In this document: one piece after another, positions 1 to 8,932 of the stretch | Layout of the letters: the number at the start of each line of letters is the position of its first letter | How positions within the stretch are numbered: the stretch's first letter is position 1 | Assembly (NCBI RefSeq): GCF_008312885.1 | Contig: NZ_VSSO01000001.1 | Span: 620,001-684,000 of the forward strand | From: Lolliginicoccus suaedae | GTDB taxonomy: Bacteria > Actinomycetota > Actinomycetes > Mycobacteriales > Mycobacteriaceae | DNA: 64,000 nt | Direction of reading: 5' to 3' | Translations under genes and position numbers: made by a program | The notes under the pieces: generated by a model | The model's database searches: none | Told to the model about the DNA's origin: nothing | The model's input: only the letters and a program-made list of their open reading frames with translations

Positions 1-2061
1 CGCGAAGGCCGGGATGTTGCGGCGCGGATCGGCCCCAGCGGCCTTGAGCGCGACCTGCCCGCCAGCGCGGGTGACCGTATTGACCAGGCCCGGCGCGATC
101 TCGGCGAGCCGCGCCCAGCGGGGCAGCCAGCCGAGCGAGTAGTGCGATGGAGGCCGCACGCGGTTCTTGTAGGTCTGGTGCAGGACCTCCGCCTTGTACA
201 TGGCCATATCGACGCCGGTGGGGCAATCCGACAGGCAGCCCTTGCAGGACAAGCACAGGTCGAGCGCCTCGTGGACCTCCGGCGATGCCCACCCGTCCTT
301 GACGGTGCTGCCGTTGAGCATCTCCTGGAGCACGCGGGCACGACCGCGGGTGGAGTCCTTCTCCTCGCGGGTGGCGAGATAGGACGGGCACATCACACCA
401 CCGGTTCCGGTGTTGTCGGCCCGGCACTTGCCGACACCGGTGCAGCGGTGCACGGCCTGGGTGAAGTTGCCGTCGTCGCCGTGGTAGCCGAACGCGAGAT
501 GCCGGCGCAGCAGCGGCGCGGCAGGGATGCGAAGGTCGGCATCCACCGCGGCGGGATCGACCATGATCCCGGGATTGAGCAGGTTATCGGGATCGAAGAC
601 ACGCTTGACCTGCTGGAAGAGCCCGATCGCCCGCTCGGAGTACATGTAGGGCAGCAGCTCGCTGCGGGCGCGGCCATCACCATGCTCGCCGGAGAGGGAA
701 CCGCCATAGGTGGCGATCAGCTCGGCACCGGCGGTGACGAACTCGCGATAGACCTTGCGCCCGTCGGGCATATCGAGCGGCAGGTCGATGCGGATGTGCA
801 TGCAGCCGTCACCGAAGTGGCCGTACGGGATTCCCGTGCAACCGAACTCGGCCATCAGCGCGTCGAGATCGCGCAGGTAGGAGCCGAGCATCTCCGGTGG
901 CACGGCGGCGTCCTCCCATCCCGCGTGGGCCGGCTTGCCCGCGGGGCTGCGGGCGGATAGGCCAGCGCCATCGGCACGGATGCGCCACAGCGCGGCCGCG
1001 GTCGCGGGGTCCTCCTCGATGAGCGTGCCCACGGCCCCGGAACCGGCCACGAGCTGCTCGGCCTTGGCCCGCGCCTCATCGCGGGTATCGCCGGTGACCT
1101 CGGCGAACAGCCACGCCTCCCCCGCTGGCAGGTTGGGCACCGCATGCGCGCCGCGGCGCTCCCGCACCACATCGGTGATGCGCTTGTCGATGCCCTCGCA
1201 GGCGGTCAGCCCGAACTGAAGGACCGTGGGCGTGGCATCCCCGGCGGTGCCGATGTCGGGGTAGCCGAGCACCACGAGGATCTTCGACCGCGGTTCGGTC
1301 GCCAGCGAGACCGTTGCTTCGGTGACGACTGCAAGGGTTCCCTCGCTGCCGACGAGCATGCGCGCCACGTCGAAGCCCCGCTCGGGCAGCAAGTGCTCGA
1401 GGGCGTAGCCGGAGACCTGTCGCCCGAACCGTCCGAACTCGGTGCGTATCGTCGCGAGGTCGCTGTGGGCGACGCGCTCGAGATCGTCGAGCAGCGCCGG
1501 TCCTCGCCGCAGCTCGCGCCCCGCTGCGGTCGAGTCGACGCGCAGTTCCTCGCCCGATGCGGTGAGCAGCCGGGCGGAGACCATGTTGTCCACCGTCTTG
1601 CCGTAGCCGAGGGTGCGGGTGCCGCAGGCATTGTTGCCGATCATCCCGCCGATCGAGCACCGCGTGTAGGACGACGGATCAGGCCCGAACAGCAAGCCGT
1701 GCGGCTTCGCGGCCTGCTGGAGGTCCACCTGGATGACCCCAGCCTCGACCGTGGCGGTGCGCGCATCCGGATCGATGTCGAGGATGCGGTTCATGTGCCG
1801 CGAGAAATCGATGACCACGCCCGTGCCTACAGCATTGCCGCACAGCGACGTTCCGCCGCCGCGGCTCGTGACCGGCACACCGTTGGCGCGACACGCATCA
1901 AGGGTGGCGGCTACCTCGTCATGATGCCGTGGCCGGACCACCACCATCGGCGGCACCCGGTAGAGGCCAGCATCGGAGGAGTAGGCAGCGATCGTGGTGG
2001 AGTCAGAGAGCACCTCCCCGATCCCTCGGGCACGGAGTTCGGACGCAACAAGATCGGCCAT
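1..2061 (-). CDS. FAD-binding and 4Fe-4S oxidoreductase (glycolate/D-lactate oxidase type), 3' end beyond window
   Basis: About 687 codons are visible and no stop is reached at the window edge. The protein opens with an FAD-binding PCMH domain (roughly residues 30-270; VTSRGGGTSLCGNAVGTG and SIGGMIGNNACGTRTLGYG are typical FAD-pocket stretches). A FAD-linked oxidase C-terminal domain follows (YGHFGDGCMHIRID and GGSLSGEHGDGRARSE). Then comes a ferredoxin-like CxxCxxCxxxC cluster (CLSCKGCLSDCPTG). This order is that of fused GlcD/GlpC-type membrane-associated 2-hydroxyacid (often D-lactate) dehydrogenases, usually about 950 residues, so the cysteine-rich CCG part should lie beyond base 1. ATG at 2061 has GGGGAG six bases upstream; an in-frame ATG at 2067 is too close to that site. 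The exact substrate is not readable from sequence. Confidence 0.9.
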   Translation of the reverse strand, partial: MADLVASELRARGIGEVLSDSTTIAAYSSDAGLYRVPPMVVVRPRHHDEVAATLDACRANGVPVTSRGGGTSLCGNAVGTGVVIDFSRHMNRILDIDPDARTATVEAGVIQVDLQQAAKPHGLLFGPDPSSYTRCSIGGMIGNNACGTRTLGYGKTVDNMVSARLLTASGEELRVDSTAAGRELRRGPALLDDLERVAHSDLATIRTEFGRFGRQVSGYALEHLLPERGFDVARMLVGSEGTLAVVTEATVSLATEPRSKILVVLGYPDIGTAGDATPTVLQFGLTACEGIDKRITDVVRERRGAHAVPNLPAGEAWLFAEVTGDTRDEARAKAEQLVAGSGAVGTLIEEDPATAAALWRIRADGAGLSARSPAGKPAHAGWEDAAVPPEMLGSYLRDLDALMAEFGCTGIPYGHFGDGCMHIRIDLPLDMPDGRKVYREFVTAGAELIATYGGSLSGEHGDGRARSELLPYMYSERAIGLFQQVKRVFDPDNLLNPGIMVDPAAVDADLRIPAAPLLRRHLAFGYHGDDGNFTQAVHRCTGVGKCRADNTGTGGVMCPSYLATREEKDSTRGRARVLQEMLNGSTVKDGWASPEVHEALDLCLSCKGCLSDCPTGVDMAMYKAEVLHQTYKNRVRPPSHYSLGWLPRWARLAEIAPGLVNTVTRAGGQVALKAAGADPRRNIPAFA

Positions 2062-2141
2062 GCTCATCTCCCCGATGCTAGCTGCTCGGGCGCTCCGCGG
2101 CAGGGGTGTCGATGAGGCCGGGCTGGACGCGAACGCCTGGG

Positions 2142-2816
2142 TCAATCCCGCGACACGTCGTCGCGCTCAGCGGGCGTCGCCTGCGATGCCCACACCCCGA
2201 CCAGCCGGGCCACCACGATCGTCAGGAACAGCGTGCCCACCACGGTCTCGAGCGATGCGAGGGCGCGCGCCCACGGCGCCACCGGCAGGATCTCCCCGTA
2301 ACCGAGCGTCGCCATCGTCACATAGCTGTAGTAGATGAACTGCTGGAATCGCATCTCGGTGTTCTGCGGATCGCTGAAGCTGCCCGGCGCGGCCAGCTCG
2401 ATCAGCGAGAACACCGTCGCGAAGAAGCCACCCATGATGAGGTACGCGCACACTGCCGCGAGGATCAGCGCGACCCCGCCGGAGCTCGACCTGCGGAACA
2501 CGAAGCCCATCAGCTCCACGATCAGCATCAGCATGAACGTCCCCACGCTCAGCAGCATCCCGGCATAGGCCACCGGGCTGTGCTGGGCGAGCGCGAACCA
2601 CACGGCGAACCCCGCGAAGATCAGGCCCACCACCCTCGTCGGCACGCACGCCCGCCCCTGGCTGCGGACCACCTGCACGCCGAAGAAGATCATGCCCCCG
2701 TATAGCAGCAAGTACGCGGCGGTCCACCATTCCCCGTAGTGGCTGATCGGATACCCGAATTGCAGGAGCACCACAAACGCTAGCAACAGGCCCAGCTTTC
2801 TCTCCATGCTCGGCAT
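2142..2816 (-). CDS. Ion channel protein, potassium-channel-like pore
   Basis: 224-residue membrane protein with about six hydrophobic segments. Near residues 165-175 the sequence YVTMATLGYGEILP matches the pore helix and selectivity filter of potassium channels (TxGYG-type), followed by a final membrane helix (VVGTLFLTIVVARLVGVWAS). There is no RCK/TrkA nucleotide-binding domain and no obvious S4 arginine ladder, so it resembles the small Ion_trans_2 proteins of actinobacteria. Start ATG 2816 was chosen; ATG 2807 is possible. It is transcribed divergently from the LtrA gene. Ion specificity is inferred from the filter only. Confidence 0.85.
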   Translation of the reverse strand: MPSMERKLGLLLAFVVLLQFGYPISHYGEWWTAAYLLLYGGMIFFGVQVVRSQGRACVPTRVVGLIFAGFAVWFALAQHSPVAYAGMLLSVGTFMLMLIVELMGFVFRRSSSGGVALILAAVCAYLIMGGFFATVFSLIELAAPGSFSDPQNTEMRFQQFIYYSYVTMATLGYGEILPVAPWARALASLETVVGTLFLTIVVARLVGVWASQATPAERDDVSRD

Positions 2817-2839
2817 CTAACCACGCCCCGCGCCTGTGA

Positions 2840-2845
2840 TAGCTT
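2840..2845 (+). promoter_or_regulatory. -10 box TAGCTT, probable leaderless promoter of LtrA
   Basis: TAGCTT ends seven bases before ATG 2853 and there is no purine-rich ribosome site between them. This spacing would put the transcription start on or next to the start codon. Confidence 0.5.
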
Positions 2846-2852
2846 TCCCCCC

Positions 2853-4025
2853 ATGCGATCCGCACCGTTGCCCGTTGCTGTCCTGCGCCGCACGGAAAGC
2901 GGGCGCGTAGGGACAGTCGAGCTATTCTTCGACCTCGTCTACGTCCTCACGATCATCCAGCTCTCCCACTTCCTGCTGCATGACCTCTCCCCGCACGGAG
3001 CGCTGGAGGCACTGATCCTCTTCGCTGCGGTGTGGTGGGGGTGGAACTACTCGGCCTGGGCGATGAACTGGCTCGATCCCGACCATCCCGGCGTGCGCCT
3101 GCTCGTGGTCTCGCTGATGCTCGCCGCGCTGACGATGGCCATCGCCATCCCGGACGCGTTCGGCGACCGGGCCCTGCTTTTCGTCGCAGGCTATCTGTTC
3201 CTGCAGCTCGTGCGGTCGGCGTTCATGGTCGTCGCGTTCCGCGGGCAACTGATGGCCCGCAACTATGCCCAGTTGCTCGCCTGGAGCGTCGGCTCGGGCG
3301 TGCTGTGGGTCGCCGGGGCCCTCGCGGACGATGAGGCGCGGTTGTACTGGTGGATCGCCGCTGTCGTGGTCGACTACGCTGCCCCGATCGTGGGCTTCTA
3401 CCTGCCGCGGCTCGGCGCGTCCTCGATGCAGGACTGGCCGCTCACCGAGGAGCATCTCGCGGAGCGCTGCCGCCTGGTGTTCATCATCGCACTCGGCGAA
3501 TCAATCCTTATCCTCGGTGGCGTACTCGCTGATGCGGAACTGGACGCGGGAACCACTATCGCCGGTATTGTCGGCTTTTCCTCGATTGTTCTCTTGTGGT
3601 GGCTGTATTTCAGCCCGCGCCACGGAAACGTGGAAAAGGAAACCCCCTTGCATGCGTCCTCCGCCGCGATCGGACGTGCCGCATACACCTACGGGCACGC
3701 CTTCATGGTCGGCGGCGCCATCGTCGTGGCCGTGGGCATCGAGCTCGTGACCACGCACCCCGGCGACTCCGCCTCATGGGCGGCCGTGCTCACTATCCTC
3801 GGCGGGCCCGCCATCTACCTCGTCGGCAACATCATCTTCAACGAGTCCCGCAACCAGCAGATCCCCGCGTCCCGCGTCGCTGCGCTCTCCGCCTTCATCG
3901 CGGCCGGTGCCATCGTCCTTGTCCTTGGTGCGCCCTACCTCGTGGTAGCGCTTGCTGCCCTCGGCATCCTGCTCGCCACCGGAGCGGTGACCAAGGAGCT
4001 GTGGGAACGACCCGTTCACCATTGA
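2853..4025 (+). CDS. Low temperature requirement protein A (LtrA) family membrane protein
   Basis: 390 residues with about ten to twelve hydrophobic helices. The N-terminal VELFFDLVYVLTIIQLSHFL is the diagnostic LtrA signature, and ALGESILILGG in the middle is also conserved in the family. LtrA was named from a Listeria cold-growth mutant; the molecular activity is unknown. Bases about 3485-3640 are visibly richer in A/T and rarer codons than the rest of the gene (AATCAATCCTTATCC and neighbours), which may reflect patchy recombination or chance. It stands alone, with a hairpin repeat downstream at 4091-4140. Confidence 0.9.
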   Translation: MRSAPLPVAVLRRTESGRVGTVELFFDLVYVLTIIQLSHFLLHDLSPHGALEALILFAAVWWGWNYSAWAMNWLDPDHPGVRLLVVSLMLAALTMAIAIPDAFGDRALLFVAGYLFLQLVRSAFMVVAFRGQLMARNYAQLLAWSVGSGVLWVAGALADDEARLYWWIAAVVVDYAAPIVGFYLPRLGASSMQDWPLTEEHLAERCRLVFIIALGESILILGGVLADAELDAGTTIAGIVGFSSIVLLWWLYFSPRHGNVEKETPLHASSAAIGRAAYTYGHAFMVGGAIVVAVGIELVTTHPGDSASWAAVLTILGGPAIYLVGNIIFNESRNQQIPASRVAALSAFIAAGAIVLVLGAPYLVVALAALGILLATGAVTKELWERPVHH

Positions 4026-4090
4026 GCCGCGGGGGGCGGCCTGGCTTGGCCTGCGCCGGTCGGCCTGGCCTCCGCCGGTCGGCCCCGCTG

Positions 4091-4140
4091 CAAACGCGAT
4101 ATAAACCGGCGTGGACGCGCCGCGATTTCTATCGCGTTTG
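4091..4140. repeat. Palindromic repeat family A, copy 1
   Basis: Perfect 11-bp arms CAAACGCGATA (4091-4101) and TATCGCGTTTG (4130-4140) around a 28-base centre. The same arms recur, extended to 15 bp, at 30568-30617. It lies between convergent genes (LtrA and the MDMPI protein), so it could double as a terminator or mRNA stabiliser, but it lacks a T-tract. Confidence 0.7.
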
Positions 4141-4219
4141 GCAGTTTCCGGTGCGTTTGGCGACCACGGCCACCAGCTACAGACCGCCACGTCGCCAGGC
4201 CGCCACGACCCGCCCCCAG

Positions 4220-5029
4220 CTACACGCGGACGCCGGCGGTGAGGGCCTCGGCGAGGGCCCGGTCACCGTGCACGGCGAGCTTGTCGAGGGGCTCGCGGCG
4301 CCAGAGCGCGAGCAGGAGATCCTGGGCCCGGCCACGGAGCGCGACATCCCCCTTGCCGTGCTCATGGGTAATGATGGCCTGCCCGTCGGCAAAGCGGATC
4401 ATCCACTCGGCGTGATCAGTGTCGGTGCCGTGGATGTGCACGCTGCGGCCATCGAGGTCGGCGCACACCGTGCTGCCCTTCGCGAGGGCGCGCGGGATCA
4501 TCACCTGGCACCATTCGTCGATGCCATCGGCCGCGCCAGCTGGATCGGCATCGGCGGGGCCGCCTCCCCCCGCGGCACTGAGCGCGTAGTCGATGTCGAA
4601 GCGGTGGATGGTCGCCTCGTGTGCCTGCCGTCGTGCCCACCACTCCACTGCTCGCGGGCCGAGAAAGGTGGTGGTTGGCTGGTCGGGGTCGCGGCGCGCG
4701 AGATCGTCAGCGAGCTGGGTGACCGCATCGCGGTAGGCGTCGATGCACGCCTCGCCGCGTGGCACGGCAGGCAGATCGGCACTGTCTGGCATGGGCGCGC
4801 TCGCCGGTAGTCGGAGCGCGGCGAGCACCCACAGGTGCACCTTGGTGGTGTGCCGCACCACGTTCTCGACGGTCCATCCGGCAACAGTGGGCACGGGCAG
4901 GGCGAGGGCGCCGGGGCTGGTGGCCGCGATCCGGTCGCCCTCCGCGCGGAGCACGTTGATCAGGTGTTCGGTGGGCACCGCCGGGCCGGGCGGGTCCAGC
5001 GGTGACGCGTCGCTGTGATTGTGTGCCAT
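4220..5029 (-). CDS. Maleylpyruvate isomerase family mycothiol-dependent enzyme (MDMPI/DinB fold)
   Basis: 269 residues. The N-terminal half carries VAGWTVENVVRHTTKVHLW, the DinB-like helix with the first metal-binding histidine. Near the middle, WWARRQAHEATIHRFDIDYA has the HExxxHRxD pattern seen in the MDMPI N-terminal domain. The C-terminal half is the small MDMPI_C/SCP2-like domain. Members use mycothiol as cofactor or detoxify electrophiles, but most actinobacterial copies have no assigned substrate. ATG 5029 is preferred because TAGGGT sits eight bases upstream; an ATG about 45 bases further upstream is in frame. Confidence 0.85.
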   Translation of the reverse strand: MAHNHSDASPLDPPGPAVPTEHLINVLRAEGDRIAATSPGALALPVPTVAGWTVENVVRHTTKVHLWVLAALRLPASAPMPDSADLPAVPRGEACIDAYRDAVTQLADDLARRDPDQPTTTFLGPRAVEWWARRQAHEATIHRFDIDYALSAAGGGGPADADPAGAADGIDEWCQVMIPRALAKGSTVCADLDGRSVHIHGTDTDHAEWMIRFADGQAIITHEHGKGDVALRGRAQDLLLALWRREPLDKLAVHGDRALAEALTAGVRV

Positions 5030-5037
5030 GGTCGATG

Positions 5038-5043
5038 ACCCTA
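5038..5043 (-). promoter_or_regulatory. -10 box TAGGGT, probable leaderless promoter of MDMPI gene
   Basis: On the minus strand TAGGGT ends eight bases before ATG 5029. The same hexamer at nearly the same distance precedes the NRDE and GT2 genes. Confidence 0.45.
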
Positions 5044-5113
5044 CCGGCGCGCCGTATCGAAGCGAATCCGTCATACTGGGCTTTCCGGCCGCTGGAGATC
5101 CGTGAGGTGCACC

Positions 5114-5743
5114 ATGGCGAAGCATCGCCGCTCGTCCCGTCGATCGATCCTTCTCGTGCTCGCGGCCTGCCTGCTGGTGGCTCTGCTGGTGCTGCTCTAC
5201 TTGTTCCAGCCGTGGAAGCTGTTCGTCGATGAGACCGTCGACGAGGCGTCTCCGTTCAGCACGTCCACCACCACCGCCGCGGCGCCGGCTTCCCCCGCTC
5301 CCGATGCCCAGGCGCCCGCCAACGAGGCTCCCGATGCCCAGGCTCCCGATGCCCAGGCTCCAGCCAACTCGCCACCGGCCGATGAGGGCCCGCGAATGAT
5401 CGCTCGCGGCACCTTCATCTCGCACGAGCACGCGACCTCGGGCAGCGTTGTGGTCTACGAGTCCCCGGACGGTTCGCGCGTGCTGCGCATCGAGGATCTC
5501 CGCACGTCGAACGGACCGGATCTGAAGGTGTGGCTCACCGATGCCCCAGTGATCGAGGGCTTCGATGGGTGGTGGGTGTTCGATGACGGCCAGTACGTCG
5601 ACCTTGGCGCGCTCAAGGGCAATATCGGCAACCAGAACTACGAGATCCCCCCGGACGCGGACCTCTCGGAACTGACGAGCGTCTCGGTGTGGTGCGCGCG
5701 CTTCCGGGTGTCGTTCGGGGCCGCGGAGCTCCTGCCGGTGTGA
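5114..5743 (+). CDS. DM13 domain-containing membrane-anchored protein
   Basis: 209 residues: basic N-terminus, one transmembrane segment (about residues 12-34, SILLVLAACLLVALLVLLYL), then a Pro/Ala-rich linker (about 45-95) with repeated DAQAP units encoded by near-identical 15-base repeats. The C-terminal DM13 domain contains GTFISHEHATSGSVVVY, a single cysteine in VSVWCARFRVSFG and the conserved LRTSNGPDLKVWLT. DM13 is thought to bind or transfer electrons through a nearly invariant cysteine. The domain faces the outside. ATG 5114 has GAGGTG just upstream; a GTG at 5102 is in frame. Extracytoplasmic redox function is inferred from the family. Confidence 0.85.
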   Translation: MAKHRRSSRRSILLVLAACLLVALLVLLYLFQPWKLFVDETVDEASPFSTSTTTAAAPASPAPDAQAPANEAPDAQAPDAQAPANSPPADEGPRMIARGTFISHEHATSGSVVVYESPDGSRVLRIEDLRTSNGPDLKVWLTDAPVIEGFDGWWVFDDGQYVDLGALKGNIGNQNYEIPPDADLSELTSVSVWCARFRVSFGAAELLPV

Positions 5744-5751
5744 CGGCGCGC

Positions 5752-5757
5752 TAGGGT
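5752..5757 (+). promoter_or_regulatory. -10 box TAGGGT, probable leaderless promoter of NRDE gene
   Basis: TAGGGT ends seven bases before ATG 5765, with no ribosome site between. Confidence 0.5.
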
Positions 5758-5764
5758 CGGTCTC

Positions 5765-6538
5765 ATGTGCGTGATCTTCGTGGCGTGGCAGGTTCACCCG
5801 GGGTGCCCGTTGATCGTGGCCGCGAACCGGGACGAGTTCCATGAGCGTCCCACCGAGTCGGTGCACTGGTGGGCTTCGGATCCGGAACTGCTCGCGGGCC
5901 GGGACGCCCGTTCTGGCGGCACCTGGCTGGGCGTGACGCGGACAGGCCGGTTCGCAGCCGTCACGAACTTTCGTGGTCCTGACGAGGCGGCGGGCAGTGT
6001 TTCCCGGGGCGAGCTGCCGGTGCGGTTCCTGCTGGGCACCACATCCGCGGAGGACTATGCGACCGGGGTGGCCGCGGCGGGGGGCCAGTACGCGGGCTTC
6101 TCGCTGCTCGCCTGCGATGGCGATCAGCTCTGGTATGTCTCCAATCGTGGTGACGGGGCCCCGCGCGCCGTGGAGCCAGGCTTCCACGGATTGTCCAACG
6201 CCAATCTCGATACGCCCTGGCCCAAGGTCGAGGCTGGTCGTGCCTCGTTCGCGGAGGTAGTGGGCTCCGATGCGGATCCCCTCGGCAACCATCCGGGCGC
6301 GGGCCACGATCAGTACCTGCGGGTGCTGCGCAATGCCGATCTAGCTGCTGCCGACCTCCCCGACACGGGTTTCCCCAAGGAGATGGAGCGAGGGCTATCG
6401 AGCATCTTTGTGGAGCTTCCCGGCTATGGAACGCGCAGCAGCACCGTGCTCGCGATGCGCGATGGTCGCGGCCGAATGGTGGAGCGGCGCTTCTCCGCGG
6501 ACTCGACGGTGCTCGGGACCTCCACGGCGGAGTGGTGA
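5765..6538 (+). CDS. NRDE family protein (TANGO2-like)
   Basis: 257 residues, near the usual family length. The protein starts MCVIFVAW, followed by LIVAANRDEFHERPT, which contains the eponymous N-R-D-E motif, and later SGGTWLGVTRTGRFAAVTNFR. The initiator-adjacent Cys2 is conserved and suggests an N-terminal-nucleophile-like fold. Human TANGO2 is linked to metabolism and haem handling, but the bacterial role is unknown. It is monocistronic, transcribed toward the ADP-ribosylglycohydrolase gene. Confidence 0.9.
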   Translation: MCVIFVAWQVHPGCPLIVAANRDEFHERPTESVHWWASDPELLAGRDARSGGTWLGVTRTGRFAAVTNFRGPDEAAGSVSRGELPVRFLLGTTSAEDYATGVAAAGGQYAGFSLLACDGDQLWYVSNRGDGAPRAVEPGFHGLSNANLDTPWPKVEAGRASFAEVVGSDADPLGNHPGAGHDQYLRVLRNADLAAADLPDTGFPKEMERGLSSIFVELPGYGTRSSTVLAMRDGRGRMVERRFSADSTVLGTSTAEW

Positions 6539-6562
6539 GCTAGCGGCCTGCGACGGGGCCTC

Positions 6563-7516
6563 TCAGCGCCCGCGTTCCACGATCCCATCGGCGAGATCCA
6601 CGAGATCCTCAGCAGTCAGCCCTGGCCAGCCGTGCAGCATCGCGACCAGATCAGTGGGCAGGCTGCTCGCGCCCCAGCGGGCTCCGACGAGCATGCCTGT
6701 GATCGCCGCGGTCGTGTCGGTATCGTGCCCTGCCCGCACCGCTTGCTCCATGGCTGCGTGCGCGTGGCCGGGGGTGCTCGCGTCGGTTGTGGTGATCGCC
6801 CACCATGCGGTCTGCAGCGCGTGCACCACCCAGCCATTCTTGGGGAAGTCCGCAGGGGTGCCCGTCTCGGCCTGGTCAAGCAATGGCGACCAGAAGGAGC
6901 GGGTCGATTCCGCTGCGGCCTCGAGGTGCAGGCGCACGCCCTCGAAGGTCCCGGCAAGGACGGCGTGGCGGATGGCTGCCGACCAGATCTGGCAGGCCTC
7001 GCGGGCGCGCTCGTCGTCGTGGGTGAGGTCACTGACCAGCGCCGCGGCCTGAGCGCAGCCGTCGTTGTCGTTGAGGTAGGCGATGCCGACCGCGGCGGTG
7101 CGCATGAGCGATCCATTGCCACCCTTGAGGCCACTGATCTCCCTGGCCACGCGTGCCATCGATGCGGCGTCCGGGCCCGCGCTGCCCAGCACTTGCGCGG
7201 TCTGGTTACCGATGTCCTTAGGGCCCGAGTTCAGCCAGTCGAGGAACCCAGCGGCGACTGCATCGAGGCCTGCTGCGGTACGCAGGTCCAGGCCAGCGCG
7301 TGCTGCGCGGGCGACAGCGATGGCCATGGCCGTGTCATCGGTCCACTCCCCGGGGGCGAACGGGCCGATGCCGCCGCCGATCATGCCGATCACATCGCCA
7401 GGCCCGGGATAGGTGAATTCGTAGCCCGCGCCGAGCGCATCGCCGAACGCGCAGCCGATCAGTGCGCCGCGGGCGCGATCGAGAACGACTCCGGATCCTT
7501 GCGTGCCTGAACCCAT
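6563..7516 (-). CDS. ADP-ribosylglycohydrolase family protein
   Basis: 317 residues. The all-helical DraG/ARH fold is marked by GALIGCAFGDALGAGYEF at the N-terminus and PGEWTDDTAMAIAVA near residue 60, whose Thr-Asp-Asp binds the two divalent metals. RAGHDTDTTAAITGMLVGA near residue 245 supplies the second metal-binding Asp/Asp/Thr set. All expected metal ligands are present, so it should be active. Such enzymes remove ADP-ribose from proteins or small molecules. No ADP-ribosyltransferase gene is nearby. ATG 7516 follows AGGAAG; upstream frame extension looks non-coding. Confidence 0.88.
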   Translation of the reverse strand: MGSGTQGSGVVLDRARGALIGCAFGDALGAGYEFTYPGPGDVIGMIGGGIGPFAPGEWTDDTAMAIAVARAARAGLDLRTAAGLDAVAAGFLDWLNSGPKDIGNQTAQVLGSAGPDAASMARVAREISGLKGGNGSLMRTAAVGIAYLNDNDGCAQAAALVSDLTHDDERAREACQIWSAAIRHAVLAGTFEGVRLHLEAAAESTRSFWSPLLDQAETGTPADFPKNGWVVHALQTAWWAITTTDASTPGHAHAAMEQAVRAGHDTDTTAAITGMLVGARWGASSLPTDLVAMLHGWPGLTAEDLVDLADGIVERGR

Positions 7517-7738
7517 GCCAGCCTGCTTCCTGCTCGTTGTGACCAGCGCATTCTTGAGACGCGACCAGCCTCCCGACGACAACTGGCGATGCCCCCCAAA
7601 GTGCCCGCACCAAGATCACGTGGTGATAACAGTCACAGAATACCGGTAACGATGCGTTGCCTCACCAGGATGTACACCGCGTAACAGCACGCATGGTTCG
7701 TTGCCGCCCTGCGCGGCACACGGAGGGGGAACTACACG

Positions 7739-8848
7739 ATGATTTCTGCCCGCAACACAGCACTGACGGCCCTGCTAGGGGTCGCGCTGCTCGCTGGTCC
7801 CGCATGTGGATCCGGCACCGACGTCACCCCAGTCTCGGGCTCGTCGAGCGCCAGCCCGACGGAGAACGTGATCGACAACGGCTCGACCGAGCCCACCGGC
7901 AGCGAGGCAGGATCAGGCGCGCCCAGCGCTGGAACTGCCAGCCCCGCGACAGTCGATCCCGCGAGCCCGGCGCCGGACTCCACGGGACCCGGTTCCATCC
8001 TCGTCGAGACGAAGACGTTCACTGGCGCCGCTATCCCTAGCGTGCCCGTTTACCTGATGCTCGCCGCGGAATGCGACGTCGCCAACCGCGACATCCCCCT
8101 CGACGCGGACTTCACGACGACGTACGACGGCGTCACCAACGCCTCAGGCGAAGCCCTGTTTGCCGATATGCCGCTGGGTTGCTACCGCGCCAACATGGAC
8201 GTGCCCGAGAACTCCAACCCGGTGCCCGAGGGAATGCACACCGTCGTCCTGACCGAGGCGATCCCAGACCAGTCGTTGTGGTTCCGCTTCACCGATGAGC
8301 CTGCGTCGGCGGATGCTACGCGCCTCGGCCAGATCTTCGTGCGCGATAGCGTCGGCAACCCGATCTCCCGCGCCGCCCTCGAACTGGAGCAGTGCGGCAC
8401 CAGCAACCGCATGACCACGGTCAACAGTGACCGCGAAGGCCGGATCATCCTCGAGGTCCCGCGCGCCGAGTGCTACACCGTGGTGGGCACCTCCGGCACC
8501 TCCGAGTGGACCCTGACCAGCCGGCCCGTGATCGATACCGGAACCAGCAACTTCGCTCTGGACATCGTTCTCGAGCGCGCGGGCACCGAGCCGAGCTGCG
8601 CGGCAACCTCGATCGCGGCCGACCTCGACCTGCCCTACGAGTACGGCACGACCCCGGTGTCCGTTGATTGCGCCAACGGCTGGGCCGCGATCCGCTGGCC
8701 CGAGTCGCAGGGCGACAACCAGCGACTCGTGCACCTCGTCGATGGCGAATGGACCACCTACATCGCGTTCCCGCACCAGCAGTGCTGGGCCGAGGCGCGC
8801 GGCAACGGTGTGCCCGATCGCTTGCAGAAGTACTTCCAGGGGTGCTGA
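7739..8848 (+). CDS. Secreted, probably lipid-anchored protein with carboxypeptidase-regulatory-like (Ig-like) domains
   Basis: 369 residues. A signal peptide (1-22) ends in LLAGPACGSG, a weak lipobox, and is followed by a low-complexity Ser/Thr/Pro/Gly linker (about 25-80). Two repeated beta-rich units follow: GSILVETKTFTGAAIPSVPV at about 83 and LGQIFVRDSVGNPISRAAL at about 190. Each resembles a CarboxypepD_reg/SpaA-type fold with paired cysteines (AAECD/LGCY and EQCG/RAECY). The last 80 residues hold four more cysteines, probably two disulfides. ATG 7739 follows GGAGGGG. No enzymatic motif is seen; a surface or structural role is inferred. It is divergent from the ADP-ribosylglycohydrolase gene across 222 bases that show no recognisable element. 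Confidence 0.7.
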   Translation: MISARNTALTALLGVALLAGPACGSGTDVTPVSGSSSASPTENVIDNGSTEPTGSEAGSGAPSAGTASPATVDPASPAPDSTGPGSILVETKTFTGAAIPSVPVYLMLAAECDVANRDIPLDADFTTTYDGVTNASGEALFADMPLGCYRANMDVPENSNPVPEGMHTVVLTEAIPDQSLWFRFTDEPASADATRLGQIFVRDSVGNPISRAALELEQCGTSNRMTTVNSDREGRIILEVPRAECYTVVGTSGTSEWTLTSRPVIDTGTSNFALDIVLERAGTEPSCAATSIAADLDLPYEYGTTPVSVDCANGWAAIRWPESQGDNQRLVHLVDGEWTTYIAFPHQQCWAEARGNGVPDRLQKYFQGC

Positions 8849-8932
8849 TCCGCCCCTAGGAATGCCGCGCGGTGTCCTGGCCAGTCCTCCGGGACGGTCG
8901 GGGCACCGCGCGCTCGCTTGGTGGACAGTCGT

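Noticed and set aside
5290-5370. Short tandem DNA repeats within the DM13 gene as a regulatory or mobile repeat
   Set aside because: They keep the reading frame and simply encode DAQAP units of a Pro/Ala linker.
4220-6307. A 695-residue version of the MDMPI gene with a long N-terminal extension
   Set aside because: The extension lies antisense to the DM13 and NRDE genes and has no homology-like pattern; the real start is at 5029.
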